A DNA stretch of 64,000 nt from Zunongwangia profunda SM-A87 (lineage in GTDB: Bacteria; Bacteroidota; Bacteroidia; Flavobacteriales; Flavobacteriaceae), in contig NC_014041.1 of the NCBI RefSeq assembly GCF_000023465.1, positions 1,633,001-1,697,000 of the forward strand. The letters run 5' to 3'. Of the stretch, positions 32,607 through 41,898 are shown one piece after another; the first letter of the stretch is position 1; each line of letters starts with the position of its first letter. The notes under the pieces were generated by a model. That model made no database searches, had not been told where the DNA came from, and saw only the letters and a list, made by a program, of their open reading frames with translations. The position numbers were made by a program, and so were the translations under genes.

Positions 32607-33887
32607 ATGAATATTGAAACACAACAACTACAAGATCTTAATTCAGAAAAACTTTCTACCCATAAAAGCCAATTTGATTTCCTCACTCAAACGTTGTCGA
32701 AATCAAACATCGATGTAAATCAAGTTATTCAAAAACTAGCCGATTTTCAAGTGGCGATTCCCAGCTGGGCTTTAGGTGCGGGAGGAACCCGTTTTGGAAG
32801 GTTTTCTTACGGAGGGGAGCCCGCTTCTTTAGAGCAAAAAATTGAAGATATTGGCCTTATTCACAGGCTTACGCAAACAGCAGGAGCTGTTTCACTTCAC
32901 ATTCCGTGGGATGTACCCAATGACTACCTTGCTATTAAAGAGCTCGCTGCACTTAACAAGATCAAATTTGATGCGGTGAATAGCAATACCTTTCAGGATC
33001 AGAAAAATCAAAAAGAAACTTATAAATATGGCTCACTCAGCAGTACGAGTGCTGAGGTACGCGAGCAAGCGATCGCACACAATAAAGAAGTAATTGAAAT
33101 CGGGGAAAAACTGGGCTCTAAAAGTCTTACCGTTTGGTTAGCAGACGGGGCTTCTTTTCCGGGACAAAACAATTTTCAAACAGCTTTAACCCATACGCAA
33201 AACAGTCTGATCTCAATATATGAAGATATGCCTGCAGACTGGAAAATGTTTATTGAGTACAAACCTTACGAACCCTATTTCTACAGTACGGTTATTCAGG
33301 ATTGGGGTACTTCATTGATGTTAGCAAATGGTTGCGGTGAGCGCGCATATACCTTGGTTGATTTAGGGCACCACTTACCCAATACCAATATTGAACAGAT
33401 TGTTTCTATTTTAATGCTGAAAGGTAAACTGGGAGGTTTCCACTTTAACGACAGCAAATATGGAGATGATGATATCACGGTAGGCAGTATCAAGCCGTAT
33501 ACATTGTTTTTGATTTTTAATGAACTTGTGTATGGGATGCAAAACAATCCACAAAACCCCGAATTGGGTTGGATGATCGATGCAAGTCATAACCTTAAAG
33601 ACCCGTTAGAAGATTTAATTCAGTCCTTAGAAGCGATCCAAGAAGCCTATGCTAAGGCCTTATTGATCGATCAGGACGCCTTAAAAGCTGCGCAGGAAGC
33701 AAATGACGTAAGCCTTTGTCAAGAAATTTTACAGGACGCTTATCGTACAGATGTAAGACCGCTTATACGGGAAGCCCGTTTAAAAATCGGCGGGGCGATC
33801 AATCCTATTGAAGTCTACCGAAAACTTGAAGTACGCGGGCAACTTATCAATGAGCGTGGTAAGAATACCATCGCAACAGGACTTTAA
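32607..33887 (+). CDS. rhaI: L-rhamnose isomerase (RhaI type)
   Basis: TIM-barrel isomerase converting L-rhamnose to L-rhamnulose, first step of catabolism. It is 426 aa, the size of the Pseudomonas stutzeri-type enzyme rather than E. coli RhaA. Metal-site-like residues are seen in FIEYKPYEPYF, YTLVDLGHHLPN and GGFHFNDSKYGDDD, followed by MIDASHNLKDP. It is cytoplasmic, with no signal peptide. It starts 96 bp after rhaEW (beyond the hairpin) and is 18 bp before the kinase gene. Confidence 0.9.
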   Translation: MNIETQQLQDLNSEKLSTHKSQFDFLTQTLSKSNIDVNQVIQKLADFQVAIPSWALGAGGTRFGRFSYGGEPASLEQKIEDIGLIHRLTQTAGAVSLHIPWDVPNDYLAIKELAALNKIKFDAVNSNTFQDQKNQKETYKYGSLSSTSAEVREQAIAHNKEVIEIGEKLGSKSLTVWLADGASFPGQNNFQTALTHTQNSLISIYEDMPADWKMFIEYKPYEPYFYSTVIQDWGTSLMLANGCGERAYTLVDLGHHLPNTNIEQIVSILMLKGKLGGFHFNDSKYGDDDITVGSIKPYTLFLIFNELVYGMQNNPQNPELGWMIDASHNLKDPLEDLIQSLEAIQEAYAKALLIDQDALKAAQEANDVSLCQEILQDAYRTDVRPLIREARLKIGGAINPIEVYRKLEVRGQLINERGKNTIATGL

Positions 33888-33905
33888 TCCCGAAAGAAGC
33901 ATTTA

Positions 33906-35279
33906 ATGAAGCAAACAGTAACGGCAGTATTTGATATCGGTAAAACTAACAAGAAGTTCTTTCTTTTTGATTCTGAATTTCAGGAGGTTTACAGAGAATA
34001 CGTTCAGTTTGAGGAAATCACAGACGAAGACGGGCATCCTACCGAAGATCTTTCGGCTTTACGTAACTGGTTAAAAATTGTATTTGATCGTATTTTAAAA
34101 ACTGAAAAATATAATATAAAAGCCATCAATTTCTCTTCATATGGAGCGAGCCTTGTGCATCTTGACGAAAATCGAGACGTGATTTTCCCAATGTATAATT
34201 ATACAAAATCGATTCCACAGGATATTATTGATCGCTTTTACGAGAGATACGGCCCTGAAGAAGATTTTCATCAAAAAACAGGTTCATCAAGTTCGGGGAT
34301 GCTCAATTCGGGGATGCAATTGTATTGGTTAAAAAGCACAAAACCAAAGATCTTCAAAAAAATAAGATATTCACTGCACCTTCCGCAATATCTAAGTTTT
34401 GTGTTTACCGGAATTCCGCTTAGCGAATACACCAGCATTGGCTGTCATACCTCCCTGTGGGATTTTGAAAAAAAAGACTATCACGACTGGGTGTATGCCG
34501 AAAATCTAGATCAAATTCTCCCGCCTATCGTTTCGACAGAAACGAGTATCAATATGAATTATAACGGCAAACGCATCAAGATTGGTGTGGGAATTCATGA
34601 CAGTTCTGCTGCCTTGCTTCCCTATGTGCGCAGTCTTAGAAAACAATTTATCTTGATTTCTACCGGGACTTGGAGTATTGCTCTCAACCCATTTGTGAAG
34701 CGTACGTTGAGCAGGAAAGATGTGGCTGATGATTGCATCAATTATATGCGTATCAATGGGAAACCGGTAAAATCTGCTCGTCTCTTTTTAGGAAATGAAT
34801 ACAGCATACAAGTCAAAAAACTTACTGAGCATTACGGTGTTGATAAAGACTATCATAAGTCTGTTAGGTTTGATCCGGAAACTCATTACAAACTTGTAAA
34901 CGGGTTTCAAAAGATGTTTCACTGGGAATCCATACACGATCCTGATATGCCGGCAAAAACGCATTTACCTTATCTTTCTTTTGATCAGGCTTATCATCAA
35001 TTGATGATGGAACTGGTGCTTTTACAAGTAGCAAGTATTAAGAGCGCTAAAGGTAAAATGACGATTGAAAAGTTGTTTGTTGACGGCGGCTTTAGCGATA
35101 ACGATATTTACATTCATTTGCTTTCTCACCATTTTAGAAATATGGAATTGCGCACCACAGATTCCTCTTTGGGATCAGCATTAGGCGCAGCGATTTGCAT
35201 ATCAGACACCCAACTGAACTCAAAGTTTTTAAAGAAAAATTACTCGATGAAAAAACATATTCCGTTCATCGCTAAATAA
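33906..35279 (+). CDS. rhaB: FGGY-family kinase, probable L-rhamnulokinase
   Basis: ATP-dependent kinase expected to phosphorylate L-rhamnulose. It is 457 aa with the FGGY/actin-like fold: phosphate-1 motif FDIGKTNKKFF at residues 10-20, ISTGTWSIALNP for phosphate-2, and VDGGFSDND for the adenosine region. Sequence alone would also allow fuculokinase or xylulokinase; the adjoining rhamnose isomerase and aldolase genes decide the call. Spacing of 18 bp upstream and 5 bp downstream supports one operon. Confidence 0.87.
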   Translation: MKQTVTAVFDIGKTNKKFFLFDSEFQEVYREYVQFEEITDEDGHPTEDLSALRNWLKIVFDRILKTEKYNIKAINFSSYGASLVHLDENRDVIFPMYNYTKSIPQDIIDRFYERYGPEEDFHQKTGSSSSGMLNSGMQLYWLKSTKPKIFKKIRYSLHLPQYLSFVFTGIPLSEYTSIGCHTSLWDFEKKDYHDWVYAENLDQILPPIVSTETSINMNYNGKRIKIGVGIHDSSAALLPYVRSLRKQFILISTGTWSIALNPFVKRTLSRKDVADDCINYMRINGKPVKSARLFLGNEYSIQVKKLTEHYGVDKDYHKSVRFDPETHYKLVNGFQKMFHWESIHDPDMPAKTHLPYLSFDQAYHQLMMELVLLQVASIKSAKGKMTIEKLFVDGGFSDNDIYIHLLSHHFRNMELRTTDSSLGSALGAAICISDTQLNSKFLKKNYSMKKHIPFIAK

Positions 35280-35284
35280 ATGAT

Positions 35285-36436
35285 ATGGCCAACTCTTTTG
35301 ATACCGCATACCCGTCTGTCGACGATCTTCGCAGCAAAGCAAAGGGCAGGGTTCCTGCTTTTGCTTTTGAATATTTAGATGGTGGGTGTAATGAAGATGT
35401 GAGCATCAAGCGCAACACTTCTGAGATACGTGATGTTCAGTTACAGCCGCGTTACCTCAATAATTATGGTCAAAGTTCGACCAAAACTAACGTATTGGGG
35501 ATAGAGTTTGATGCACCATTTGGTATTGCTCCCGTGGGACTGCAAGGCTTAATGTGGCCTAATTCTCCATCTATTTTAGCCAAGGCAGCCTATAAGCATA
35601 ATGTGCCTTTTATACTGAGTACAGTAACCACTATGGATATAGAAAAAGCGAGCGAACTTACTGAGGGAAATGCGTGGTTTCAGCTCTATAATCCCGTAGA
35701 AGATGCAGTGCGCAATGATATTATAAACCGGGCGGAAGCTGCCGGTTGCCCGGTTCTGGTACTGCTTTGTGATGTGCCTACTTTTGGATATAGACCGCGT
35801 GATTTCCGAAATGGTTTGGCACTTCCTCCTAAAATGTCTGCAAAGAATATTATGCAGATTTTGGGCAAGCCTTTATGGGCGTTCAATACGCTTAAATATG
35901 GGCAGCCTACTTTTGAAAACTTAAAACCCTACACGCCTGAAGGTTTAAACCTGAAACAATTGGGGGCTTTTATGGATCGCACCTTTTCCGGAAAACTCAA
36001 CGAAGAAAAAATAAAACCCATCCGCGATCGCTGGAAGGGAAAACTCGTTTTAAAAGGTGTTCAATCCTTACAGGATACAAAAGATGCCATTAAAATGGGT
36101 TTTGACGGTATTATCGTTTCTAACCACGGTGGGCGCCAACTTGATGCAGCACAATCAACCATCAACAGCCTTAAGGAAATTGCTGCGACCTACGGCGATG
36201 AGATTGAAGTGATGATGGATAGCGGCTTACGCTCGGGTCCAGACATTGCGCGCGCAATGGCTTGTGGAGCCAAATTCACCTTTATGGGGCGATCGTTTAT
36301 GTACGGCTGTGGTGCTTTGGGAAATAAAGGTGGTGATCATACCATTGGGATGCTGAAAACCCAATTCAAACAAGTGATGGATCAGCTGGTGTGTGAGCGT
36401 GTGGAAGATTTACCCAAACATTTAATAACCTCCTAA
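35285..36436 (+). CDS. lldD: FMN-dependent L-lactate dehydrogenase / alpha-hydroxy-acid oxidase
   Basis: Flavoprotein that oxidises the L-lactate made by the fused aldolase/dehydrogenase to pyruvate. It is 383 aa. The family signature SNHGGRQLD contains the catalytic His and substrate Arg; SGLRSGPDIARAMACGA is the FMN-phosphate site. PVGLQGLMWP near residue 80 is the N-terminal FMN contact. Its presence in the operon explains how the lactaldehyde branch feeds central metabolism. Five bp after the kinase, 2 bp before the permease. Confidence 0.92.
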   Translation: MANSFDTAYPSVDDLRSKAKGRVPAFAFEYLDGGCNEDVSIKRNTSEIRDVQLQPRYLNNYGQSSTKTNVLGIEFDAPFGIAPVGLQGLMWPNSPSILAKAAYKHNVPFILSTVTTMDIEKASELTEGNAWFQLYNPVEDAVRNDIINRAEAAGCPVLVLLCDVPTFGYRPRDFRNGLALPPKMSAKNIMQILGKPLWAFNTLKYGQPTFENLKPYTPEGLNLKQLGAFMDRTFSGKLNEEKIKPIRDRWKGKLVLKGVQSLQDTKDAIKMGFDGIIVSNHGGRQLDAAQSTINSLKEIAATYGDEIEVMMDSGLRSGPDIARAMACGAKFTFMGRSFMYGCGALGNKGGDHTIGMLKTQFKQVMDQLVCERVEDLPKHLITS

Positions 36437-36438
36437 TT

Positions 36439-37848
36439 ATGTCACAATATAACCAGGAAGAGGAAACGATAGCTGAAATCGCAGGCGGTGAATTTGAACG
36501 CCAGGCGGTGCCTCAATCCAGATTAAAAAGCTGGAAGGCATTTTTAGGAATGTATGCCGGGGAGCACGCTGCAGGGACCGAGTTTGTAATTGGCCCTTTG
36601 TTTCTAACAACAGGTGTGAGTGCTTTTGATCTTATTATAGGTTTACTTATAGGCAATTTAATGGCGGTACTGAGTTGGCGTTTTCTTACTGCTGAAATAG
36701 GTACTAAGTTTCGATACACTTTATATTTTCATCTTGAAAAAATCTGCGGCACACGTCTGGTAACCGCTTATAATTTGGCAAACGGAGTACTTTTTTGCTT
36801 TCTCGCAGGTGCGATGATTACCGTATCGGCAACTGCTGTGGGAATTCCGTTTGATATGGAAATGCCCAAACTGACCGATACGACACCAAACAGTTTAACC
36901 TGGATTATCATTGTCATTTCCATAGGCGCTGTGATTTCAATTATCGCTGCCAAAGGCTACAGTACAGTTGCTAAAGCAGCGAACTGGATGTCTCCCATTA
37001 TCGTACTTGCATTTATTCTCTGCGGTGTGGTAGCACTCATTCAACTGGATGTAAACAGCTTTTCTGATTTTTGGAACATCTGGGGAGCAGGCAGTGAGCC
37101 CTTTCCCGGGCAAATTAAATATACGTTTTGGCACATAGTACTATGGTCCTGGTTTGCGAACGCTGCAATGCACATTGGGATGTCTGATTTGTCGGTTTTT
37201 CGCTTTGCGAAAAAAGCAAGCTCAGGATGGACGACTGCCGGAGGAATATACATTGGTCACTATGTGGCTTGGATTGCCGCTGCTTTACTCTACGCCGTTT
37301 ATCTCAAATCTCCTGAAGCGCAGGCAATGCTTGCGGGAGGTGAAGCACCTTCGGTAGCTCCGGGGCCTTTGGCCTATAATGCTATTGGTGTTTTTGGTAT
37401 TATCGCGGTGATCCTGGCGGGCTGGACCACCGCAAACCCCACAATTTACCGGGCAGGTCTTGCTTTTCAGGCTATCATCCCCAAACTGTCTACCTTCTGG
37501 GTAACGATTATTGCAGGAACGGTAGCAACCATTGCCGGTTTGTTCCCTGCATTTGCCATGAAACTTTTAGGATTTGTAGCCCTCTATGGCTTTATTTTAG
37601 CACCCATAGGAGCCATAATCGTATTTGAATACTTCTTTGGGAAGAAAGTCGGAATTCAGTCGTTTTATGCTGAAAAAACCGGAATCAAATTCAACTGGGC
37701 GGTGTTTGGCGCCTGGGCATTAAGCTTTGGGATTTTTTATTTTATTTCCATTCGGTTTGACGTGTTCCTTTCCTTCCTTACTTTACCGGCATGGATCAGT
37801 TGTGGAGCACTTTACCTTGTTTTTAGCAGGTTTTATCAAAAAAAATAG
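36439..37848 (+). CDS. NCS1-like (purine-cytosine permease family) transporter, candidate rhamnose permease
   Basis: Inner-membrane permease of 469 aa with about 12 hydrophobic segments. The N-terminal part (GTEFVIGPLFLTTGVSAFDL, IGNLMAVLSWRF, ARYG-like GTKFRYT) resembles nucleobase/cation symporter-1 proteins. No RhaT or MFS sugar transporter is present in the operon, so this gene is the best candidate for bringing L-rhamnose (or lactate) across the inner membrane. This is inference from position; known NCS1 substrates are nucleobases, hydantoins and vitamins. Starts 2 bp after lldD; last gene of the operon. Confidence 0.8.
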   Translation: MSQYNQEEETIAEIAGGEFERQAVPQSRLKSWKAFLGMYAGEHAAGTEFVIGPLFLTTGVSAFDLIIGLLIGNLMAVLSWRFLTAEIGTKFRYTLYFHLEKICGTRLVTAYNLANGVLFCFLAGAMITVSATAVGIPFDMEMPKLTDTTPNSLTWIIIVISIGAVISIIAAKGYSTVAKAANWMSPIIVLAFILCGVVALIQLDVNSFSDFWNIWGAGSEPFPGQIKYTFWHIVLWSWFANAAMHIGMSDLSVFRFAKKASSGWTTAGGIYIGHYVAWIAAALLYAVYLKSPEAQAMLAGGEAPSVAPGPLAYNAIGVFGIIAVILAGWTTANPTIYRAGLAFQAIIPKLSTFWVTIIAGTVATIAGLFPAFAMKLLGFVALYGFILAPIGAIIVFEYFFGKKVGIQSFYAEKTGIKFNWAVFGAWALSFGIFYFISIRFDVFLSFLTLPAWISCGALYLVFSRFYQKK

Positions 37849-37888
37849 TCTAAAGATGTAACTCATTAAATGATTAAGTACTGGTACT

Positions 37889-37915
37889 AAATAGCGAATC
37901 CTGGCTATTTTCTTT
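37889..37915 (+). terminator. Candidate terminator of the rhamnose operon
   Basis: Stem AAATAGC (37889-37895) / GCTATTT (37904-37910) with an 8-nt loop, followed by TCTTT. It lies 41 bp after the permease stop. Confidence 0.45.
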
Positions 37916-38333
37916 AATTGCTATATACTTATTAGGGTATATGTTCTACAAGGTGCTTTGCCGTCTAAAACTATTGTTGTCATCCTTCTTAATATTAGGC
38001 TATTACTTTATATCGTCCACAGAGAACAACTAACAGAGAAGCACTAATTGTACTTAAATATAGGACACTGAAAAAGTTGTTTGATAATAAACACCATCTT
38101 ACTGGGGGTGTATTTTGATCGTTTCTTAAACAAATAATCTATTTAAAGCTAAAAATTTATTTGTCTGAAATTCTTTAGTTTTTTAATAATCTAGGTTGGA
38201 AGGGCAAGGTCAAAAAAATGTTTTTAGGTATTTCAAGGCGTTAAATTAAACAGTTTGCTTAAACGGAACTATTAGGCATTTAAAGCCGCATTACAGTATG
38301 TATGTATAAATTTTCGTATTTCAGTGAATATTA

Positions 38334-38351
38334 GCAGGATAGTGCAGGATG
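38334..38351 (+). promoter_or_regulatory. 18-nt direct-repeat motif upstream of susC 2
   Basis: Reads GCAGGATAGTGCAGGATG, the third copy of the motif at 29172-29189 and 30333-30350. It lies about 60 bp before the AAAACGTTTT site at 38399, close to the 67-bp centre spacing of the same two elements before susC 1. Confidence 0.6.
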
Positions 38352-38398
38352 GATAATCAAGATTAGGATTATATTATTGTAACATAATTTTAAGAAAG

Positions 38399-38408
38399 AA
38401 AACGTTTT
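38399..38408. promoter_or_regulatory. Palindrome AAAACGTTTT, first copy before susC 2
   Basis: Ten-bp perfect palindrome in the context GAAAACGTTTTAG, matching the core of the 12-mers at 29108 and 38498. Confidence 0.5.
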
Positions 38409-38497
38409 AGGTGGATTTTTTCACTTTTTATTTTTTGTTTTCATTAACATTTTATTGGAGGTTTAGTTTAAATGAGGGGAGTTCTTCCTTCGATTAC

Positions 38498-38509
38498 TAA
38501 AACGTTTTA
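38498..38509. promoter_or_regulatory. Palindrome TAAAACGTTTTA, second copy before susC 2
   Basis: Identical 12-mer to that at 29108-29119, located 166 bp before the second susC start and about 100 bp after the first palindrome. Two sites about ten helical turns apart could support looping. Confidence 0.55.
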
Positions 38510-38675
38510 TTTGTTAGCATTAAATAATTTTTATAAAAACAGCCTCTTTTTAGTTAGGGGCCTTAATCTTTAAAACATCAAAAAAATATGGTAGCACTTC
38601 TACAGACTAGTTCAAAAACTTTTCTATTGACTTATCCCTGGAAGACACAACTTAAGGGTTATTAAATACAACTTT

Positions 38676-41600
38676 ATGAGACTTAAAATTACATCAGCTT
38701 ACAGGATTCGTTTATTTCATTTACATACCGGTTGCTTGAGATTTTTATTGACCGCAATTTTTTTATCATGTATTAAAAGTTATGCATATGAAGCAAAATT
38801 AGAAAGTATTTATTATAAGAACGCTGAGGGATTAGCGTCATTTTATCCTACACAGGAAACCGAAGTTAGTGGAGTTGTATATGATGAATTAGGGACACCG
38901 CTCCCCGGTGCCTCAGTTGTTATTGTAGGCTCTAAAGGAGGGGTAATTACAGATTTTGATGGTCAATTCAAAATTAAATTAAAACCAGGGGATAAGTTAC
39001 AAATCTCTTATGTGGGTTTAAAGACAACAATTATTGAATATTCTGATCAAAAAAACTTAGAAATTCATATGGAGGCTAACATGAATGCACTCGATGATGT
39101 TACTATTGTTGCCTTTGCCAAACAGAAACAGGAAGATGTTATAGGGGCTATAACTACTATCAAACCCGAAGATCTTAAAATACCCTCTAGTAATTTCACG
39201 AATTCTTTTGCAGGGCGGGTCCCGGGTATGGTATCCTACCAAAGATCTGGGGAGCCAGGTCAGAATACCTCAGAATTTTATATACGTGGGATCACTACTT
39301 TTGGTTACAAAAGAGATCCGCTTATACTAATTGATAATAACGAAGTTACGACCCAGGAACTTTCTCGATTGCATCCAGACGATATTGCAAGCTTTTCGAT
39401 ATTAAAGGATGCGACCGCAACTGCACTTTATGGTTCCAGAGGAGCTAACGGTATCATTCTTATTACCACAAAAGAAGGGAAAATAGGTAAAGCAAAAATT
39501 AACATTAGGTTTGAACAGGTGAATTCCAGTCCTACAGAAATGGTAAAGCTGGCAGATCCTATTACCTATATGAGATTACACAATGAGGCCGTACGCACCA
39601 GAGACCCCTTAGGCGTTACTCCATATTCACAGCAAAAGATTGATAATACAATCGCGGGCGTTAACCCCTATGTTTATCCGGCAAATGATTGGTATGGTAT
39701 GTTATTTAAAGATGCTGCAAATAACAAACAAGTAAATATGAATGTGAGCGGAGGTGGAGAGGTAGCCCAGTATTATATAGCAGGAAGTTATTCAAGAGAC
39801 AATGGCATATTAAAAGTTGATGGTAGAAATAACTTTAATAACAATATTAGGCTTGACCGTTATATGTTGAGATCAAACATTACCATAAATATTACCCCAA
39901 CGACAGAGGCGGTGGTAAGGTTAAGTGGGGCATTTGATGATTACTCTGGACCCATTGACGGAGGTTCGGAATTATTTAGAAAAGTGATGAGAACAAATCC
40001 GGTACTCTTCCCGGCAACTTTTGAGCCTGATTTGGCAAATCAAAAAACACAGCATATACTTTTTGGAAATGCAGGTGAGGGGGATTTTTTGAACCCCTAT
40101 GCCGATATGACAAAAGGATATAGAGAATCGATGACCTCACAAATTTCCGCACAGTTTGAATTAAATCAGGACCTTGGTTTTTTGCTGGAAGGGCTCTCTG
40201 TAAGAGGTAGGTTTAATACAAACCGTTATTCATATTATGATATAAGCAGATTCTATAATCCATTTTACTATAAGGTAGGTACGTATGATAGAAAGGAGGA
40301 TCTATATACCCTGGATGTTATTAATGAAGATAGCGGGACAGAATATCTTGGATATGACGAAGGAGCCAAGAATATAAACTCAACCACCTATCTTGAAGGT
40401 GCTATTAACTGGAATAAAAAGTTTAATGATAAGCACGCTTTTAGTGGGTTGCTGGTAGGAACCATGAGAGAACGAATACAGGCAAACGCCGGGGACCTAC
40501 AAAGATCTTTACCATATAGAAATCTAAACTTGGCAGGTCGTGCAACTTACTCCTATAATTCAAGGTATTTTCTAGAATTCAATTTTGGTTATAATGGATC
40601 TGAGCGCTTCTCAAAAGAAGAACGTTTCGGTTTCTTTCCTTCTATTGGTGGTGCGTGGCTTATATCAAATGAAAAGTTTTGGAACGAAAAACTAAAAGAT
40701 CAAATCAATAATCTTAAACTACGGTTTACTTATGGTTTTGTAGGTAATGACGCAATCGGAAATGAAGCAGATCGATTCTTTTATTTGTCTAATGTTAACT
40801 TAAATGATGATGGGAACGGTTCTGGTTTTGGAACATATGGAAATGATTATTACAGACCAGGAGTATCTATTTCACGCTATCCTAACAGAAATATAACTTG
40901 GGAAACTTCAGAAAAGTATAACTTTGGTTTAGATATCGGTTTGTGGAAAGAGCTGGATATCATAGCAGATTTTTTCTCAGAATATCGTTCAAACATCCTT
41001 ATGGATAGGGCTGCAATCCCTTCTACGATGGGATTACAGGCTCCAGTGCGATCAAACGTAGGGGAGGCTTCCAGTAAAGGTTTTGAAGTTTCTTTTAACT
41101 ATAATCATTCCTTCAATAAAGATTTATGGATTACCGCTATGGGTAACTTTACCTATGCGACCAGTAAGTTTGAAGTGTATGAAGAACCAGATTACCCAGA
41201 TTCACCATGGAAATCACGGATAGGGAACTCCCTGGCATCCAATTACGGGTATGTTGCAGAACGTTTATTTGTAGATGAAGAAGAGGTTCGCAATTCTCCA
41301 GTTCAATTTGGTAACTATATGGCCGGAGATATTAAATATAAAGATATCAATAAAGATGGCCGAATTACAGAATTGGATATGGTTCCGATGGGCTATCCAC
41401 ATAGTCCGGAAATTGTGTACGGTTTTGGTTTTTCGGGAGGATGGAAAAACTTTGATCTTTCCAGCTTCTTTCAAGGAATAGGCAGAACTTCACTATTTAT
41501 TGATGCCCGCGCAACCTCACCATTTATAGATCAACAAAATGCGTTGCTTCAAGTTTATGCAGATAGTCACTGGTCTGAAGATAACAGAGATGTGTATGCC

Positions 41601-41885
41601 CTGTGGCCAAGACTATCAGAAACCTATGTAGAGAATAATTTACAACCCTCAAACTGGTTTTTAAGAGACGCTTCATTTATGCGCTTAAAAACAATAGAGA
41701 TTGGTTATTCCTTATCACGGGATCTAATTTCAAAGACAGGATTAACAAAGTGTCGTGTGTATGCTATAGGAAATAATCTGGCCACTTTCAGTAAGTTCAA
41801 ATTATGGGATCCAGAAATGGGAGGTAACGGATTAGCCTATCCTATACAAAGGGTTATTTCAGTAGGTGCACAAGTCTCTTTTTAA
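38676..41885 (+). CDS. susC: SusC-family TonB-dependent outer-membrane transporter (locus 2)
   Basis: Second oligosaccharide import pore, 1069 aa. A long basic N-terminus precedes a hydrophobic signal core (LTAIFLSC) with cleavage near SYAYEA. After about 35 linker residues comes the carboxypeptidase-regulatory-like domain (SGVVYDELGTPLPGASVV), then the plug (LDDVTIVAFAKQKQEDVIG, DPLILIDNNEV, TALYGSRGANGIILITTKEG) and the barrel ending ISVGAQVSF. The plug opening VAFAKQKQ replaces the more common VVGYG. Only about average SusC similarity to the locus 1 protein is apparent, so the two probably take different oligosaccharides. Confidence 0.96.
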   Translation: MRLKITSAYRIRLFHLHTGCLRFLLTAIFLSCIKSYAYEAKLESIYYKNAEGLASFYPTQETEVSGVVYDELGTPLPGASVVIVGSKGGVITDFDGQFKIKLKPGDKLQISYVGLKTTIIEYSDQKNLEIHMEANMNALDDVTIVAFAKQKQEDVIGAITTIKPEDLKIPSSNFTNSFAGRVPGMVSYQRSGEPGQNTSEFYIRGITTFGYKRDPLILIDNNEVTTQELSRLHPDDIASFSILKDATATALYGSRGANGIILITTKEGKIGKAKINIRFEQVNSSPTEMVKLADPITYMRLHNEAVRTRDPLGVTPYSQQKIDNTIAGVNPYVYPANDWYGMLFKDAANNKQVNMNVSGGGEVAQYYIAGSYSRDNGILKVDGRNNFNNNIRLDRYMLRSNITINITPTTEAVVRLSGAFDDYSGPIDGGSELFRKVMRTNPVLFPATFEPDLANQKTQHILFGNAGEGDFLNPYADMTKGYRESMTSQISAQFELNQDLGFLLEGLSVRGRFNTNRYSYYDISRFYNPFYYKVGTYDRKEDLYTLDVINEDSGTEYLGYDEGAKNINSTTYLEGAINWNKKFNDKHAFSGLLVGTMRERIQANAGDLQRSLPYRNLNLAGRATYSYNSRYFLEFNFGYNGSERFSKEERFGFFPSIGGAWLISNEKFWNEKLKDQINNLKLRFTYGFVGNDAIGNEADRFFYLSNVNLNDDGNGSGFGTYGNDYYRPGVSISRYPNRNITWETSEKYNFGLDIGLWKELDIIADFFSEYRSNILMDRAAIPSTMGLQAPVRSNVGEASSKGFEVSFNYNHSFNKDLWITAMGNFTYATSKFEVYEEPDYPDSPWKSRIGNSLASNYGYVAERLFVDEEEVRNSPVQFGNYMAGDIKYKDINKDGRITELDMVPMGYPHSPEIVYGFGFSGGWKNFDLSSFFQGIGRTSLFIDARATSPFIDQQNALLQVYADSHWSEDNRDVYALWPRLSETYVENNLQPSNWFLRDASFMRLKTIEIGYSLSRDLISKTGLTKCRVYAIGNNLATFSKFKLWDPEMGGNGLAYPIQRVISVGAQVSF

Positions 41886-41898
41886 AAAATTATTTAGT

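Larger units (their letters stand above)
37849..38675 (+). other. Long regulatory gap between the rhamnose operon and susC 2
   Basis: 827 bp with no convincing protein gene. It holds a terminator-like hairpin (37889-37915), one 18-nt direct-repeat motif (38334-38351) and two AAAACGTTTT palindromes (38399-38408, 38498-38509). A 25-codon open frame at 38588-38665 begins MVALLQ and ends just before susC; I cannot tell whether it is translated. No TAnnTTTG element with good spacing was found. Confidence 0.6.

Noticed and set aside
38588..38665. 25-codon open frame ending just before susC 2
   Set aside because: Too short to support from sequence alone; no attenuator-like hairpins or codon runs were seen next to it.
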